In this document: in pieces, positions 35,261 to 47,300 of the stretch
Layout of the letters: each line of letters begins with the position of its first letter
Numbering within the stretch: position 1 is the stretch's first letter
Origin: Branchiostoma floridae
Taxonomy: Eukaryota; Chordata; Leptocardii; Amphioxiformes; Branchiostomatidae
Assembly (NCBI RefSeq): GCF_000003815.2
Contig: NC_049981.1
Coordinates: 34,147,094-34,211,093, forward strand
Direction: 5' to 3'
Length of the DNA: 64,000 nt
Translations under genes and position numbers: made by a program
The notes under the pieces: generated by a model
What the model was told of the DNA's origin: nothing
The model's input: the letters and a program-made list of their open reading frames with translations, nothing else
Databases searched by the model: none

Positions 35261-36689
35261 AATATCCACTATAATCAAGTATTTCTTTAACATGCTGCAA
35301 CAATGAACTTCTCCAGCCATTTACAAGAGAGTTGTGCTGTTCCAAGAGTGCGTTTACTTGTAAATGGATGCTTAGTAAAATCGATTTGTGTGAAACATTA
35401 CATACTTTTTATTAGCCAATATTTTACAAGTCGAACGGAAATATCTATGTCTAGTGGAAAATCTGCCTAATTCGGACCTACATGCGCATATAAATTACTA
35501 CTATTTCTAGAGACTTCAACTTGGATGAATGCCTAAATGTTTTTGCAGAATTGGTTGTGTGTAATTTCGATCAGAGATGTATCATAATTTCTCAGAACCC
35601 CAAATTTCACAAACATATAACAGAATGGGTTTACCACAGGAATCGGATATTCTCAGAAGGCTATCAGGTGAAACTAATGAACGAGTTAGACCAAGGAGGT
35701 TTCCTTTTTTCAACCTCCTTGGTTAGACATTTGAGGCTGTGCATCCAGGCTTTGCGCGCTTTGACAATTATTTTTTTGCTAATGAAAAGGTACCTGATGA
35801 TGAATAAAACTGTGACAGTGTGAGCCAGAAAAATATCCATCAGGTATTTAGTTTGTTTGTTTTTTCACAGAGAAAACACTACTTTTTTTTTTCTTGTATC
35901 CCAGTTTTTTTCCTAGTTCTGTCAAGGTGTTTTGTCAAGTGTGCAACAGGAATTTGAATACTGAATACGCCTGACCAACAATGACACCTGGTAAAAGAAC
36001 CATTGTCTTTTATGACTCTTGGCTCCCAATTGTTATTCGTGGGCATAGCTATTTGCATACTTTCTGGTAGTACAAACAGGCATTTTTGCAGCCAGACTTG
36101 GATGACGCAAGGCTCACCCGTGCAGTCACAGACAGCAGTGTAATCCTTTGAGTCTCAACTTCAATTCTCAAATGGTGAATATCTCATAAATGGAGCTAAT
36201 GTTCCCACCCTTGAACCAAAGGCTATAGTTTGAAGTATAGTGTAAACAAAAGCATATCAAGTATTTCAACAGTAATCCAGGATTGAAATATGAAGTGCAA
36301 TTTAAAGAAAAAGTTCAAGATTTGAGAACAGATCATCAGTCAGAATAGAATCTACAACGGTTTAATACTTATATCATGATTCAATTTTGTTTCACTATCA
36401 CAAAGGTGAAATCCAGACAGTTTTGTGGGTAAAGTTCATGGAAGCCATACATTGAAAGTAAAAAACTTCCACTTTCACACATGACGCTGCCAACTATGAC
36501 CCCATGTACCCGGATGTAAGACCAAGGAGGTTAAAGAAAGAGTGATTCTTTAACCTCCTTGGTAAGACAAATTCAAGCTGCTTTTGTGTTGACATGATGA
36601 CAATTATTCGCAAATCTGAATATTAGTGGGGTTCAAGCGCTGCCAAACTGACCATGTGCACACCAACAGCTCTGAGCACAAATTATAGA
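35261..36689. other. Non-coding stretch with two CCAAGGAGG hairpins
   Basis: Hairpin 1: arms at about 35690-35701 and 35712-35723 (ACCAAGGAGGTT and its complement). Hairpin 2: 18-bp perfect arms at 36521-36538 and 36546-36563 (ACCAAGGAGGTTAAAGAA) with a 7-base loop. No coding sequence recognised. Confidence 0.6.
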
Positions 36690-36960
36690 AAAAGCGGGAC
36701 TCTTTGTCTTTCTTTGCCTCCAAAAAAGAAGTTACCCAACCTATCTAGATACATGTATAGTATTTGAGTTGTCTCTTTGAATGAAATTAATATTTATCAC
36801 AGTTCATTGTTACATGTGTAACAGTGGGGTTCAAGCGCTGCCAAACTGACCATGACAACACCTCGCCCCTCTGGTTGTTTCATATGCGTATTCCCTATCT
36901 TGTTTATACCATGTACTTGCAATTAGCCTACAGGCATGAACTTGCAAATAAACTTTCTTT
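36690..36960 (+). mobile_element. 3' fragment of the 30-kb LINE family
   Basis: Matches the last codons and 3' UTR of the retrotransposon: GGGACTCTTTGTC, then CCAAAAAAGAAG, TACTTGCAATTAGCC and CTTGCAAATAAACTT. Confidence 0.75.
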
Positions 36961-37522
36961 CTATTGATCTAACACCGAGGCAGAACTAGGGGTCCACCTC
37001 TGACAGGTTAGAACAAGCTACTATAGTATTACCTAGAACTTTAGCCATGGTTTGGAGAATTATACTCACAAATCAATCCCGGGCTTACCAAAACCAACAA
37101 AACCGTTTTTAGATTAGCATCTGATGATGCTTATAACTCTCCTTTAGTCCTTACATAGCTTAGGCTCAAACTTTTGAATTAATTTTTTAAGTGTTATGTG
37201 TTTAAGCTTGAACCTGTTTTGAATTATTTTTTAATGTGTTCTATGTGGCTTTCTAATTCTATCTTGTCAAGTATTCTTTTTAACCCTTAAAAGTGTATGG
37301 TGTTTGGCTCAGGCAGACAAAAGGAAAGCCTGACGATTGAACTAGAAACAAAAGCCTGAATCTAAGAGCCAAACCTTCATCTTTTTAACATGGTAATTGT
37401 TAGAATACACAAAAAGATTGCACAGAAAGATTTCTAACTGTTGTGCTTTTTGTATGCAAAGTGAAACACAGCAGACAACAAAGGTCATTCACACTAAATG
37501 GATAATTGACAGTAGTTGTTGA

Positions 37523-37737
37523 TTATTCAATCTCTTGAAATCACAGAACCCAGAAACTGTAGAAAAGGGCTTTTCGTCTCCCTGTTTCCAAAAAAGAAGT
37601 CAACACTAGTATTAATTAGAGTAGAGTATTGTTTATCTGTTCATTGTCACTTGTATATACATATATCCTATGTTTATACCATGTACTTGCAATTAGCCCT
37701 CAGGCATGAACTTGCAAATAAACTTCTATTATTTGGG
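37523..37737 (+). mobile_element. 3' fragment of the 30-kb LINE family
   Basis: Begins in the ORF tail (CTTGAAATCACAGAACCCAG) and ends at CTTGCAAATAAACTTC; closely similar to 32950-33150. Confidence 0.8.
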
Positions 37738-37794
37738 AGCACTCTCTCAGGTACATGTACCTTATATGTCAATTGTTAAGAAAAAGACTGGAAG

Positions 37795-38290
37795 ATGTAT
37801 ATATCCAGACATTTTTTTCATACACTGTCTAAAGATAATGGTAAGTTAAGATTTTCCAACAAACTAAAGAAGGGATAGTGGATACTCAATGGAAAATTAT
37901 ATAACGTTACTTGATAAACAGGAGGTAGGATCAGCAATGTGTAAACTCAGAATTAGCACCCACCCCCTTGAAATTGAGAAATGGCAGCACGAAATGCTAC
38001 CTGTGGGCGAAAGAACCTGTGAGTGTAACTATTGTATTTCAAAACCAGTGAAAGACGAAATACATGGTACATTTTACTTCTAAGTCAAACTGCCTTTCTA
38101 TTGAATGACAAGGAAACAAATTTTAGAGTTATTCCAAGAGGCCTACAAAACCCATAAAATTTCCAAACGTTTAAAGACGAAAACAAAACTATAACCCTAG
38201 GCCTGTTAACATCACATAACCCACTCACATTATTAAAAAAAGTGGGACACTTTGTCTTCCACTGCTTCCAGAAAAGAAGTAAAAAAAAAC
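37795..38290 (+). mobile_element. Diverged LINE ORF tail fragment
   Basis: Translates in pieces as AMCKLRISTHPLEIEKWQ, then GERTCECNYCISKPVKDEIH, which corresponds to the C-terminal zinc region of the 30-kb LINE, with frameshifts and stops. Confidence 0.75.
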
Positions 38291-39419
38291 CCCCAAAGCT
38301 TAGATAATCATAATGATTGTAGCTCCCAGCAGTTCATTGTTTGCATCCTTGTAGAAAACAAAAGTCCCTTCACACCTTATATTACTACTGATAAGTACTG
38401 GATAATTTTAGGAGACAAACTATTCACATCCAAAAAAGTTTGGATTATGTTCAGTTTGTGAGGAAGATACCAGTGCATATCAGATTTGTATTTTTATGGT
38501 TACAATAAAGAATGTTTATTTAGGTGTTGTCACAGTGCAACATTTGACTATTGGACAAATTTGGGCTGCTTCAGGATGAGAGAAGTGGTGACCATTCTCA
38601 GAATACTAGCGATGACTGTTTCACTCTGGCAACAGTCTGAGGGGTTTGAATTTTGCTTATTATCAACTCAAACCCATTCTAACTGAAAAACCGTCAGTTA
38701 TGATATGAGCCCGTCGGGTTCGTTTCATGACCGAGGGTTGTATTATTGTTCAATTCACGCCTTTCACACCTCTCCCTTATACCCCTCTGAGAGGTGTGAG
38801 GAGACAAATTCTCGGCCCTCGGGACACAAAGAAACCGACGGGTTTCATGATTTTTTAGGCTTTTGTCCGTAGGGTTGGGAGTTTAGACCGACGGCCCGAG
38901 TAAGTTTACCCCGTCGGTGTTCCAATTTCTCTCCAACGGGCGGCCCAAGAAGATATCGGGATGCTCTAAAAAGACCGCGGTCTCCTTGCATATTTCATCA
39001 ATGATATCTTAAGTTGTGAACGTTGTACAATAATAATTTTCATATCATCATACTCAGTATGTCAAGAGCTACAACCTGATATCTCACTTGAAGGTAGAAC
39101 AGCAATTTTGCTTGAATTTCCAAATGGCTTGTGTCTTTGCAAGAATAAAATGACCAGTGTTTATTGCACAAAATGAACAGAATTTTGTCATTAGACATTA
39201 CCAGGCTAGTATTTTTCTTGCCCAAGTTATAGCCTTGGTAATGTTTTCTGATTCATAGATATCTCAGTTTTGAATACAGTTTGAAAGCTCTGGTGCAATG
39301 TGTATTTGCAATTTGTAGGTCTGATGTAAGTTACTTTTTGTTTATTTGGTAAACATAGCTTTTGAATAAATTACTTTTCATGTACTTTGCTGACAGTTCC
39401 ATTGCTAAAATTTTTCCAG
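38291..39419. other. Non-coding stretch up to the first intact nebulin exon
   Basis: Contains CCGTCGG-rich dispersed repeat material (38690-38990) and AT-rich DNA ending in the acceptor TTTTTCCAG. No upstream nebulin exon was found here. Confidence 0.5.
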
Positions 39420-41321
39420 AACAAGTACAAGGAGCAGTACATGAATGACAAGGGGAAAGGTCATCAACTGCCCCATGATGCCATGGATAACATGAGGGCT
39501 AAGGAGGCCATGGACATCGCTAGTGAGGTGAATAGATGATTTTTTTATCTATTTGGGCCAGTTGTCTCTGTTGGACATGTTGACAACACAGAATTTGACA
39601 TTTATAAACGTGAGGCCATAACATATCATAAACCACTACCTTAAGTTTGAAGAAAAACTAAAAATGTACAATTGTATTGAACTTGTAGCCTTATAACCTT
39701 TCAATAGAAAAGCTATTTTATTTTTCCTGTTAAGGAAGACTGTATTATTCAGTTGCAACCTGCCTCTGGGCATAAATGGGTATATCAACATTGTTTTATG
39801 AATCAAAGTGGTCCCTAGTTATTAGATTTTTTTTAAATCTCCCAGGTAAAATACAGGAAGAAAACTCGTGATGAGATGCAGAATCAGATGTTCACATCTG
39901 TGGACACCCTGGGGAACCTGACAGCCAAGGCCTGTATGGACATGATCAGCATGGTCAAGTACAAGGAGGAGGCTGAGAAGATGAGACCTCAGCTCAAGAT
40001 GCCTCACGACCTTCCTGAGGTCAAGTTGGCTAAGGAAGTCCAGCAGCTTCAGAGCTATGTAAGGAATTTTCTTATTTAGTTTCATGTTTTTTTTAGTGGA
40101 CATTCGTATAGTCCATTTTGTCATCATTTTGTTGATTGTTGAAGATTGTTTTGATAGAACTTTATTAATCAAATTTAATGTAATATTCTTACAGCAAAAC
40201 TACATCAAGGACAGACCCACAAACTACACCACTGTGTACGATACTCCTCTCATGAAGCAGGCAGAGTTGGTAGCCAGACTGCAAAGTGATGTAGGTCTTC
40301 TTTCTTATGATAAATGATTAAATGTTTCTTATAATTTTGGCTAAAGACATCTGAAGTGCTATTAGGGATTGTCAAAGTCTGTTAACTTTTGAGATACAAT
40401 TGTAAGGTATATCTTGTTTTGCTGGTAAAAAGATACAAGAATAGAATGGTCACAATTAAAGTTGCATAAGATTATTACTTTTCCTCTGAGATTGTTTAGC
40501 ACATGTTTTAGTAGTCTAATGGTAGTTTCTTCTTCCAATGTGTCTTCACAATCAGATCCCCTACAAAAAGGAGATGAAGGAAGCAGAAGTGAAACAGTTC
40601 CCTGTACACGAGACTCCTGTATACCTGAACCAGTTACAAGTATCTGGATTCCAGAGCGACCATGTCTACAAGGATGAGGCTAAAGACATCATGGAGAAGG
40701 GACACAGCCAGTACCCCTTCACTCCTGAGATGTCTAGAGTGGAAGGTGCTGAAAAACTGAAATCTGAGGTAACATCTTTTGGTAGACTATAGAGAACATA
40801 CTGTTTTTGCTTGTGCATTCTTCTTCTTTATTCTTTGTAGCAGAAAAGGTTTGCAGAAAAGGTCGGGCTGTCTATCTGGGCTGGCTACATGTATCACGTT
40901 TGGCTACTCAGATACTCCCATTCATAGCCCCAATTCTTTTTTTTCTCTTGCACACACTACTTTGGGGTGAGCTTAATGGTATAGTACGGTATGCGAGTAG
41001 CTTGACACAAGACTAGAGGGAGAACATTCTGCATTATACCTCATTAACTCGACCTTGTTCAGGGAGAGTACCATATTCAATTTTTGCTTAAATGTTACCT
41101 TTGTAGTTGATTTGTCCATTCCCTGCCTTGGGATGGATTACATGTAGGTCTATTTGTTGTATTGATTATTCAAAAGAAAAGAGCTAACATGCACATGTTT
41201 GTCTTGTTGTTTACAGAAGCTGTACAGGGAAGCTTTTGAGAAGCAGAGAGGCCACTTCACCGTTCGTGTGGACGACCCTCAAATCACTCATGCAAAGGAG
41301 ACAACTGATCTGCAAAGCGAG
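39420..41321 (+). CDS. NEB: Nebulin super-repeat 1 (modules a-g)
   Basis: Exons: a 39420-39527; b+c fused 39846-40058; d 40195-40290; e+f fused 40556-40768; g 41217-41321. Modules b and c are one 213-bp exon (71 aa) with no intron between MISM and VKYKEEAEKMRPQLKM. Module a here has NDKGKGHQLPHDAMDNMRAK. It is the first intact unit; its first exon is phase 0 with a normal acceptor, so earlier exons must exist. Confidence 0.92.
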
Positions 41322-44300
41322 GTACATTTCCATTTTTTTCTTCTTGAAATATCACCACAAAAACTTTGAAGATTACATTGAACAGTTACTAAATTCCTGT
41401 CTTTTGGATAGCTCAAAAATAAATCTCTAATAGTAATACTCTCTTTGTCCCTGCATATTGGTAAGGCTCTTTCACCTTGTCTCAATCGATTTTGTAAGAT
41501 TAAAAAACTCCTGAGTTTTCTAGTTGTATTTTTTTTTACCTTCCACTTTCCAGAACAAGTACAAGGAACAGTACAGACAAGATAAGCTGAAGGGTCACAT
41601 GTTGCCACTGGATGCCATGGAGAACATGAGGGCTAAGGAGGCCATGGACATTGCGAGTGAGGTGAGAGAACTTTGTATTTTCTATTCTCTTCTATTTCTG
41701 ACAAAATATACTCATTGACAATGTAAGAAATATAAGTGGATATGATGTTGACAGGCATTGTTAGCATACTGTAAAAATATTCTATTTAGTACCTTTTATG
41801 CCCATCATCTTCATTGACAATATACGACAATGACAATGACAATGACATTGACAATGTATGTGTACAGACATTTGGAGACGGTAAGATCACAGGGATCATA
41901 TTTTTAAATCCTTTTCAGGTCAAGTATGTGAAGAAAACTCGTGATGAGATGCAGAACCAGATGTTCACATCTGTGGACACCCTGGGGAACCTGACAGCCA
42001 AGGCCTGTATGGACATGATCAGCATGGTCAAGTACAAGGAGGAGGCTGAGAAGATGAGACCTCAGCTCAAGATGCCTCCCGACCTTCCTGAGGTCAAATT
42101 GGCTAAGGAAGTCCAGCAGCTTCAGAGTCATGTATGACCTTCTTCAAGCTTTCTTGAGGATTATTTCGTTTCCTGTCTTGTGATTTTTTTTAGCATCTGT
42201 AATTAGTTTTTGGAGAAAAAATGACATTGGGGAGCCCTGCATTTTCTGAGATATTTAGCAGAGGCAATGGGGTTCCCCTTCCAAATGTTCAGTTTATAGA
42301 ATTTTAAGTTAGATTGGGACATTCTAAGACTTTTTGAGAGGAAACATATCACATTTGAAGACTGTGGCCATGTGTTACCCAGTAGATCCCTGGTCAATCT
42401 GAATAGTAGGCTTGCCAAAGAATCTGCTCCCAGGGAAAGGGGCCGGGTTGCATTGTCTGGGCATTGGGGCGCAGCACCTTTGGTCTCCCCTTTACAAAAG
42501 CCTTGGAATCAAAGGGTGGTTGCTTCAACACACGTTGTAAACATTGTGCATTTTTCCAACAGCAAAACTACACCAAGGACAGACCTACCAGCTACACCAC
42601 TGTGTATGACACCCCTTTCATCAAGCAAGCTGAGTTGGTGGCTCAACTGCAAAGTGATGTAAGTGCTGTATTTCTTTTATTTTAGTAGAGATAAATGGAA
42701 GTAGACTTGAAGACAAGATAGAAATTTGAAAAGTGCAGTTTACATGTAAGTACTGTTGTTGATCAGTTCTTGAGGTGGTGTCTTTTAATTTATTTTTTGC
42801 TAGAACAATTTTGACGAGAACAAACATACATGACTATGTAATGCTAGTTTACCTTAATCCATGGGGTAACCTATAGCTGCTGGTTTTAAAAACGACACAA
42901 TACTGCGGATAAACCTGTGACGAGCATTACAAAGCTACAAGAAGTTCAAAATTTACCTGTTTAAAATTGGTATGTCATGAACTGACTAAAGTTCCTTGTT
43001 TTTCTTTATCCTACATCAGATCCCTTACAGGAAAGAGGTGAAAGAAGCAGAAGTGAAACAGTTCCCAGTCCACGAGACCCCCGTGTACCTGAACCAGCTG
43101 CAAGTATCTGGTTACCAGAGCGACCGTAACTATAGAGATGAGGCAAAATACATCATGGAGAAGGGACACAGCCAGTACCCCTTCACTCCTGAGATGTCCA
43201 GGGTTGAGGAGACAGAGAAATTAAAATCTGAGGTAGGAAGTTGGACTGTTATCATTTTTATTCTTATGCAGAATGTAAAATATTAAATGTCAATTAAGGT
43301 TAGACTTCCAGGTTAACAGTATTAATAGACAACTCAATTTTGACAATTGCTTCTGGAGGTTTTGAGTGAATGCCATCACTCTTCTTAAGTGTCTTAGGCT
43401 CTGAAGTGATGCTAAATAAGAGTGATAGATGTCACTTGAAACATCCAGAAGTAGTCTCTAAATTTGATCCAATTGTAGGGATTAAACTGCCTTCAAATAC
43501 AAATTAGTCACTAGTAATTCATTCTATGCACTGAAATGAATGCTTCTCTAACTTGTGATTTTCTGTATTTTGTTCAAAACAGAAACTGTACAAGGAAGGT
43601 TTTGAGAAGCAACGAGGACACTTTACCGTCCGTGTTGATGACCCTCAAATCACTCATGCAAAGGAGACAACTGATCTTCAAAGCGAGGTACAAAATGTTA
43701 ATTTTTTTGTTGTTAAGAAATTGTGTTACAACATAATGGTGCTGGCATCATATAATGGTACATATGTTCACAATGTGGAATTTGCCATCGTTATTTTCAT
43801 GGTAAGTTGTACTGACGTTCTAGTAACAACTGTAGTTTGAACTAGACTGACTGACAGTAAACGTTGTACAGATTTTCTAGTTCATTTCTGTCATTGCATA
43901 CAAGAATTTCTTAGTATGCCTTTGTCTACTATATGTACATGCACATGCACAAACATTGTATGTACATTGGACTGACATTATGTTCAGTATAACTTATGGA
44001 GTATACTCATGATATATAGTATAGTTATGTCATTATTGTCTTCATGTAATCCTTCCAGAACAAGTACAAGGAACAGTACCTACAGGAGAGGGGGAAGGGC
44101 CAGATGTTACCACTTGATGCCATGGACAACATGAGGGCTAAGGAGGCCATGGACATCGCTAGTGAGGTGTGAAGACTTCTGTTTTTCAATACATTACTTA
44201 AAGGAACCTACTAGATTTATTGATAGGAGTAGGAGTACATGTATGACTGAGTCAAACTTGTCATACAAGTCTTATGCTTACTTGGCAAAATTGAATGTTA

Positions 44301-47300
44301 ACATGTCTCTTGCGAGTTTTTATTAGCCTGGAGTCCAGCCTTGTTGCTTCAGTCCGCTCCCAAAGGTAGCTACGCTGCCAACAACTAGCAACCTTCGGGA
44401 GCGGACTGAAGCAAGAAGGGCTCTACTTCAGGCCAAGTTTTTACATGTACCATGTATCTGTCACAAACAAAATTCTCTTTCATATTTCAATTGGAAGGTA
44501 CTGACAATCCAGTAAAAGTGGTGATATTCAATATGATAATGGTAATAGGGAATACATGTATGATTCCTCTACTTTTCAGGTGAAATATGTGAAGAAAACT
44601 CGTGATGAGATGCAGAATCAGATGTTCACATCTGTGGACAGCTTATCTAACCTGACAGCCAAGGCCTGTATGGACATGGTCAGCCAGGTATGTTCAACAT
44701 CTCTTATTCCTGTAGTGTGCTGTTGGCTAAGAACAAGAGGTTAAGGAATAGTAGATGAAGAATTGGTGCATAGATGTCACGGTATTTTCAGGATTAAGTC
44801 TATGATGGCTGCATGTATTGAGTATGGTGTGCTGTAGACTTTGTTTTGTATATGTAAAATAGCAGTTCCATCGGTACCATTTTGTTTTTTTTACAGTAGA
44901 CTGAAAAAAAAGAAATGGTAATGTTAAGGAATTGCAGATGAAGTAAGATCAGTAGAGGAGTTTTCACTCAGGTACATATGAAGGGTTGGCAATATGTTCA
45001 GAGTCATTTACATAAAAAATTGTACAATGTATGTAACACTATGTATGGCTAAGATATCAGTGGACTCCTTGATAATTGATAATTGAATTTCCTGTACAGG
45101 TAAAGTACAAGGAGGAGGCTGAGAAGATGAGACCTCAGCTCAAGATGCCTCCCGACCTTCCTGAGGTCAAGTTGGCCAAAGAAGTCCAGCGACTTCAGAG
45201 CTATGTACGAGCTTTAAAATTCTTATATTTTTTTATAAGACAACCATGTTTCCTTTCTTCTGGATTCTGTAATTATTTTACATTTGTTTATCAGAAGGTA
45301 TTCTTTCTTAAATGTGAATTTTTATATGATCCTTTAACATTTGTTGATTAGAAGGTATCTTTACATTACTTTGTATAAACATACCGTACCTTTCTTTCCA
45401 GCAAAACTACACAAAAGACAGACCCACCAGTTACACCACAGTGTACGACACCCCTTTCATCAAACAAGCAGAGTTGGTGGCTCAACTGCAAAGTGATGTA
45501 AGTATAAATTTGTCAGTTTTCTTTAGATTTAGTTGAAAAAAACTCATAATTGTTGCATAAAGGTATTTCAGGTTATCAGTGAGATCACTTAACACAGGGC
45601 AGTGTGTTTGGCTCAGGACCGAGAGGTCTTGAGTTCGAATCCTGCCGTGGCACCGATCTTGTGCCCTTGAGAAGGGTACTTACCTCACCTTACTCAGTCA
45701 CCCAGTGAAGGGCGGCATAACCCCATTGTGTGTAAACATGTCAACTGATGATTATGATGATTTCAGGTTAAGCTGTTTTTTTTTACAGATTATGTCTGCA
45801 GTTTTTTGTTGGGAAAAATATTTTAAAACTTGATAACATGTAGAGATGAAAGAAATCTCTAATTTGCTCATTGAACGTATGGCAGACTATAATGATTAGA
45901 CTAATTGGGCTTCTTCTTGTTCTGTTCTCCCCTACCAGATCCCCTACAAGAAGGAGATGAAGGAAGCAGAAGTGAAGCAGTTCCCTGTACATGAGACAGA
46001 GCAGTACAAGTACATGCTGCAAGTGTCTGGATACCAGAGTGAAAACAACTACAAGGACGAGGCCAAATACATCATGCATCAGGGACACAGTCAGTACCCC
46101 TTCACCCCTGAGATGTCCAGGGTAGAGGAGACGGAGAAATTAAAATCTGAGGTATGATCTTGATGATAAGACTAAAGATTAAAGAGAAATGCTTTGTTTA
46201 TTGATATATAATTCCAAAATGGTAATTATACTTGTATGTAAAAATATGCTCCAATCATGTTTGTATGGAGCATGTTTTGGAATATTTTAGAACTTGCCAT
46301 TCCTTTGTATACCACTGCCTGTGTTCTGATGGAGTACATTTTTGGATTGAAACAAACCCTGTCTAATCTGTTATCTTTGACAAATGTCACAGTAGCTTGT
46401 GCACAAAATTTAGATGAAATAGTTTTGATAATATGATTTTTTTATCTTCACACAATACAGAAACTATACAAGGAAAACTTTGAGAAGCAGAGGGGCCAAT
46501 ACTCTGTCCGTGTGGACGACCCTCAGATCCTACATGCAAAGGAAGCGGACAGCCTCCAGAGTGAGGTGAGTATCTTAGACACAAGCAAGTTCTCATTAAC
46601 GTTACCTGCTAATATTTTGGAAGTGTATTCACCACATATCTTTTTCATGGCTATAATGATTAGAGTAACAAGTGTACCTTGGCAAGTACAGAAAGAGCAG
46701 TATCTAAAAGAGTGCTTATCATTGTCTTTTATTAATTTTTCCAGAACAAGTACAAGGAACAGTACCTACAGGACAAGCTTAAAAGTCAGTTCTTGCCACT
46801 CGATGCCATGGACAACATGAGGGCTAAGGAGGCCATGGACATTGCTAGTGAGGTATGGAGACTTCTCTTTCTAACAGTTAACCATAAAGAACCCATCACA
46901 CTCACATGTATCAACAAGAGTTCGTAGACCTCAGGCCTGCATGAAATGTATTGGGTTTCTGTAGACCTATTGTGTATTTTTGCCTTTTTGTCTGTGGTAC
47001 GTGGTTGGAAAAATGAGCTTTTTACTGTGTTGGTTGTGCACCATGCAAAAGTCTGACTCTGAAATTCCATTTTCTGAATTTGTAAGTTTGGACATGGATG
47101 AACATTACTTATTTTGGATTTCTTAAGTATGTAACCAACCACAGTACTTTGAAGTTGTTGAGACGCTACCTTTTTTTGTCTCAGATGGCCCATGCACATG
47201 TAGTTACTCTGTCACATGATATACTAATATCTTCCTATTTCAATGTACTGACCTAATGCAGCTGCTAAGTCTCCTTGGTTTGTGTTCTTCCAATGATATT

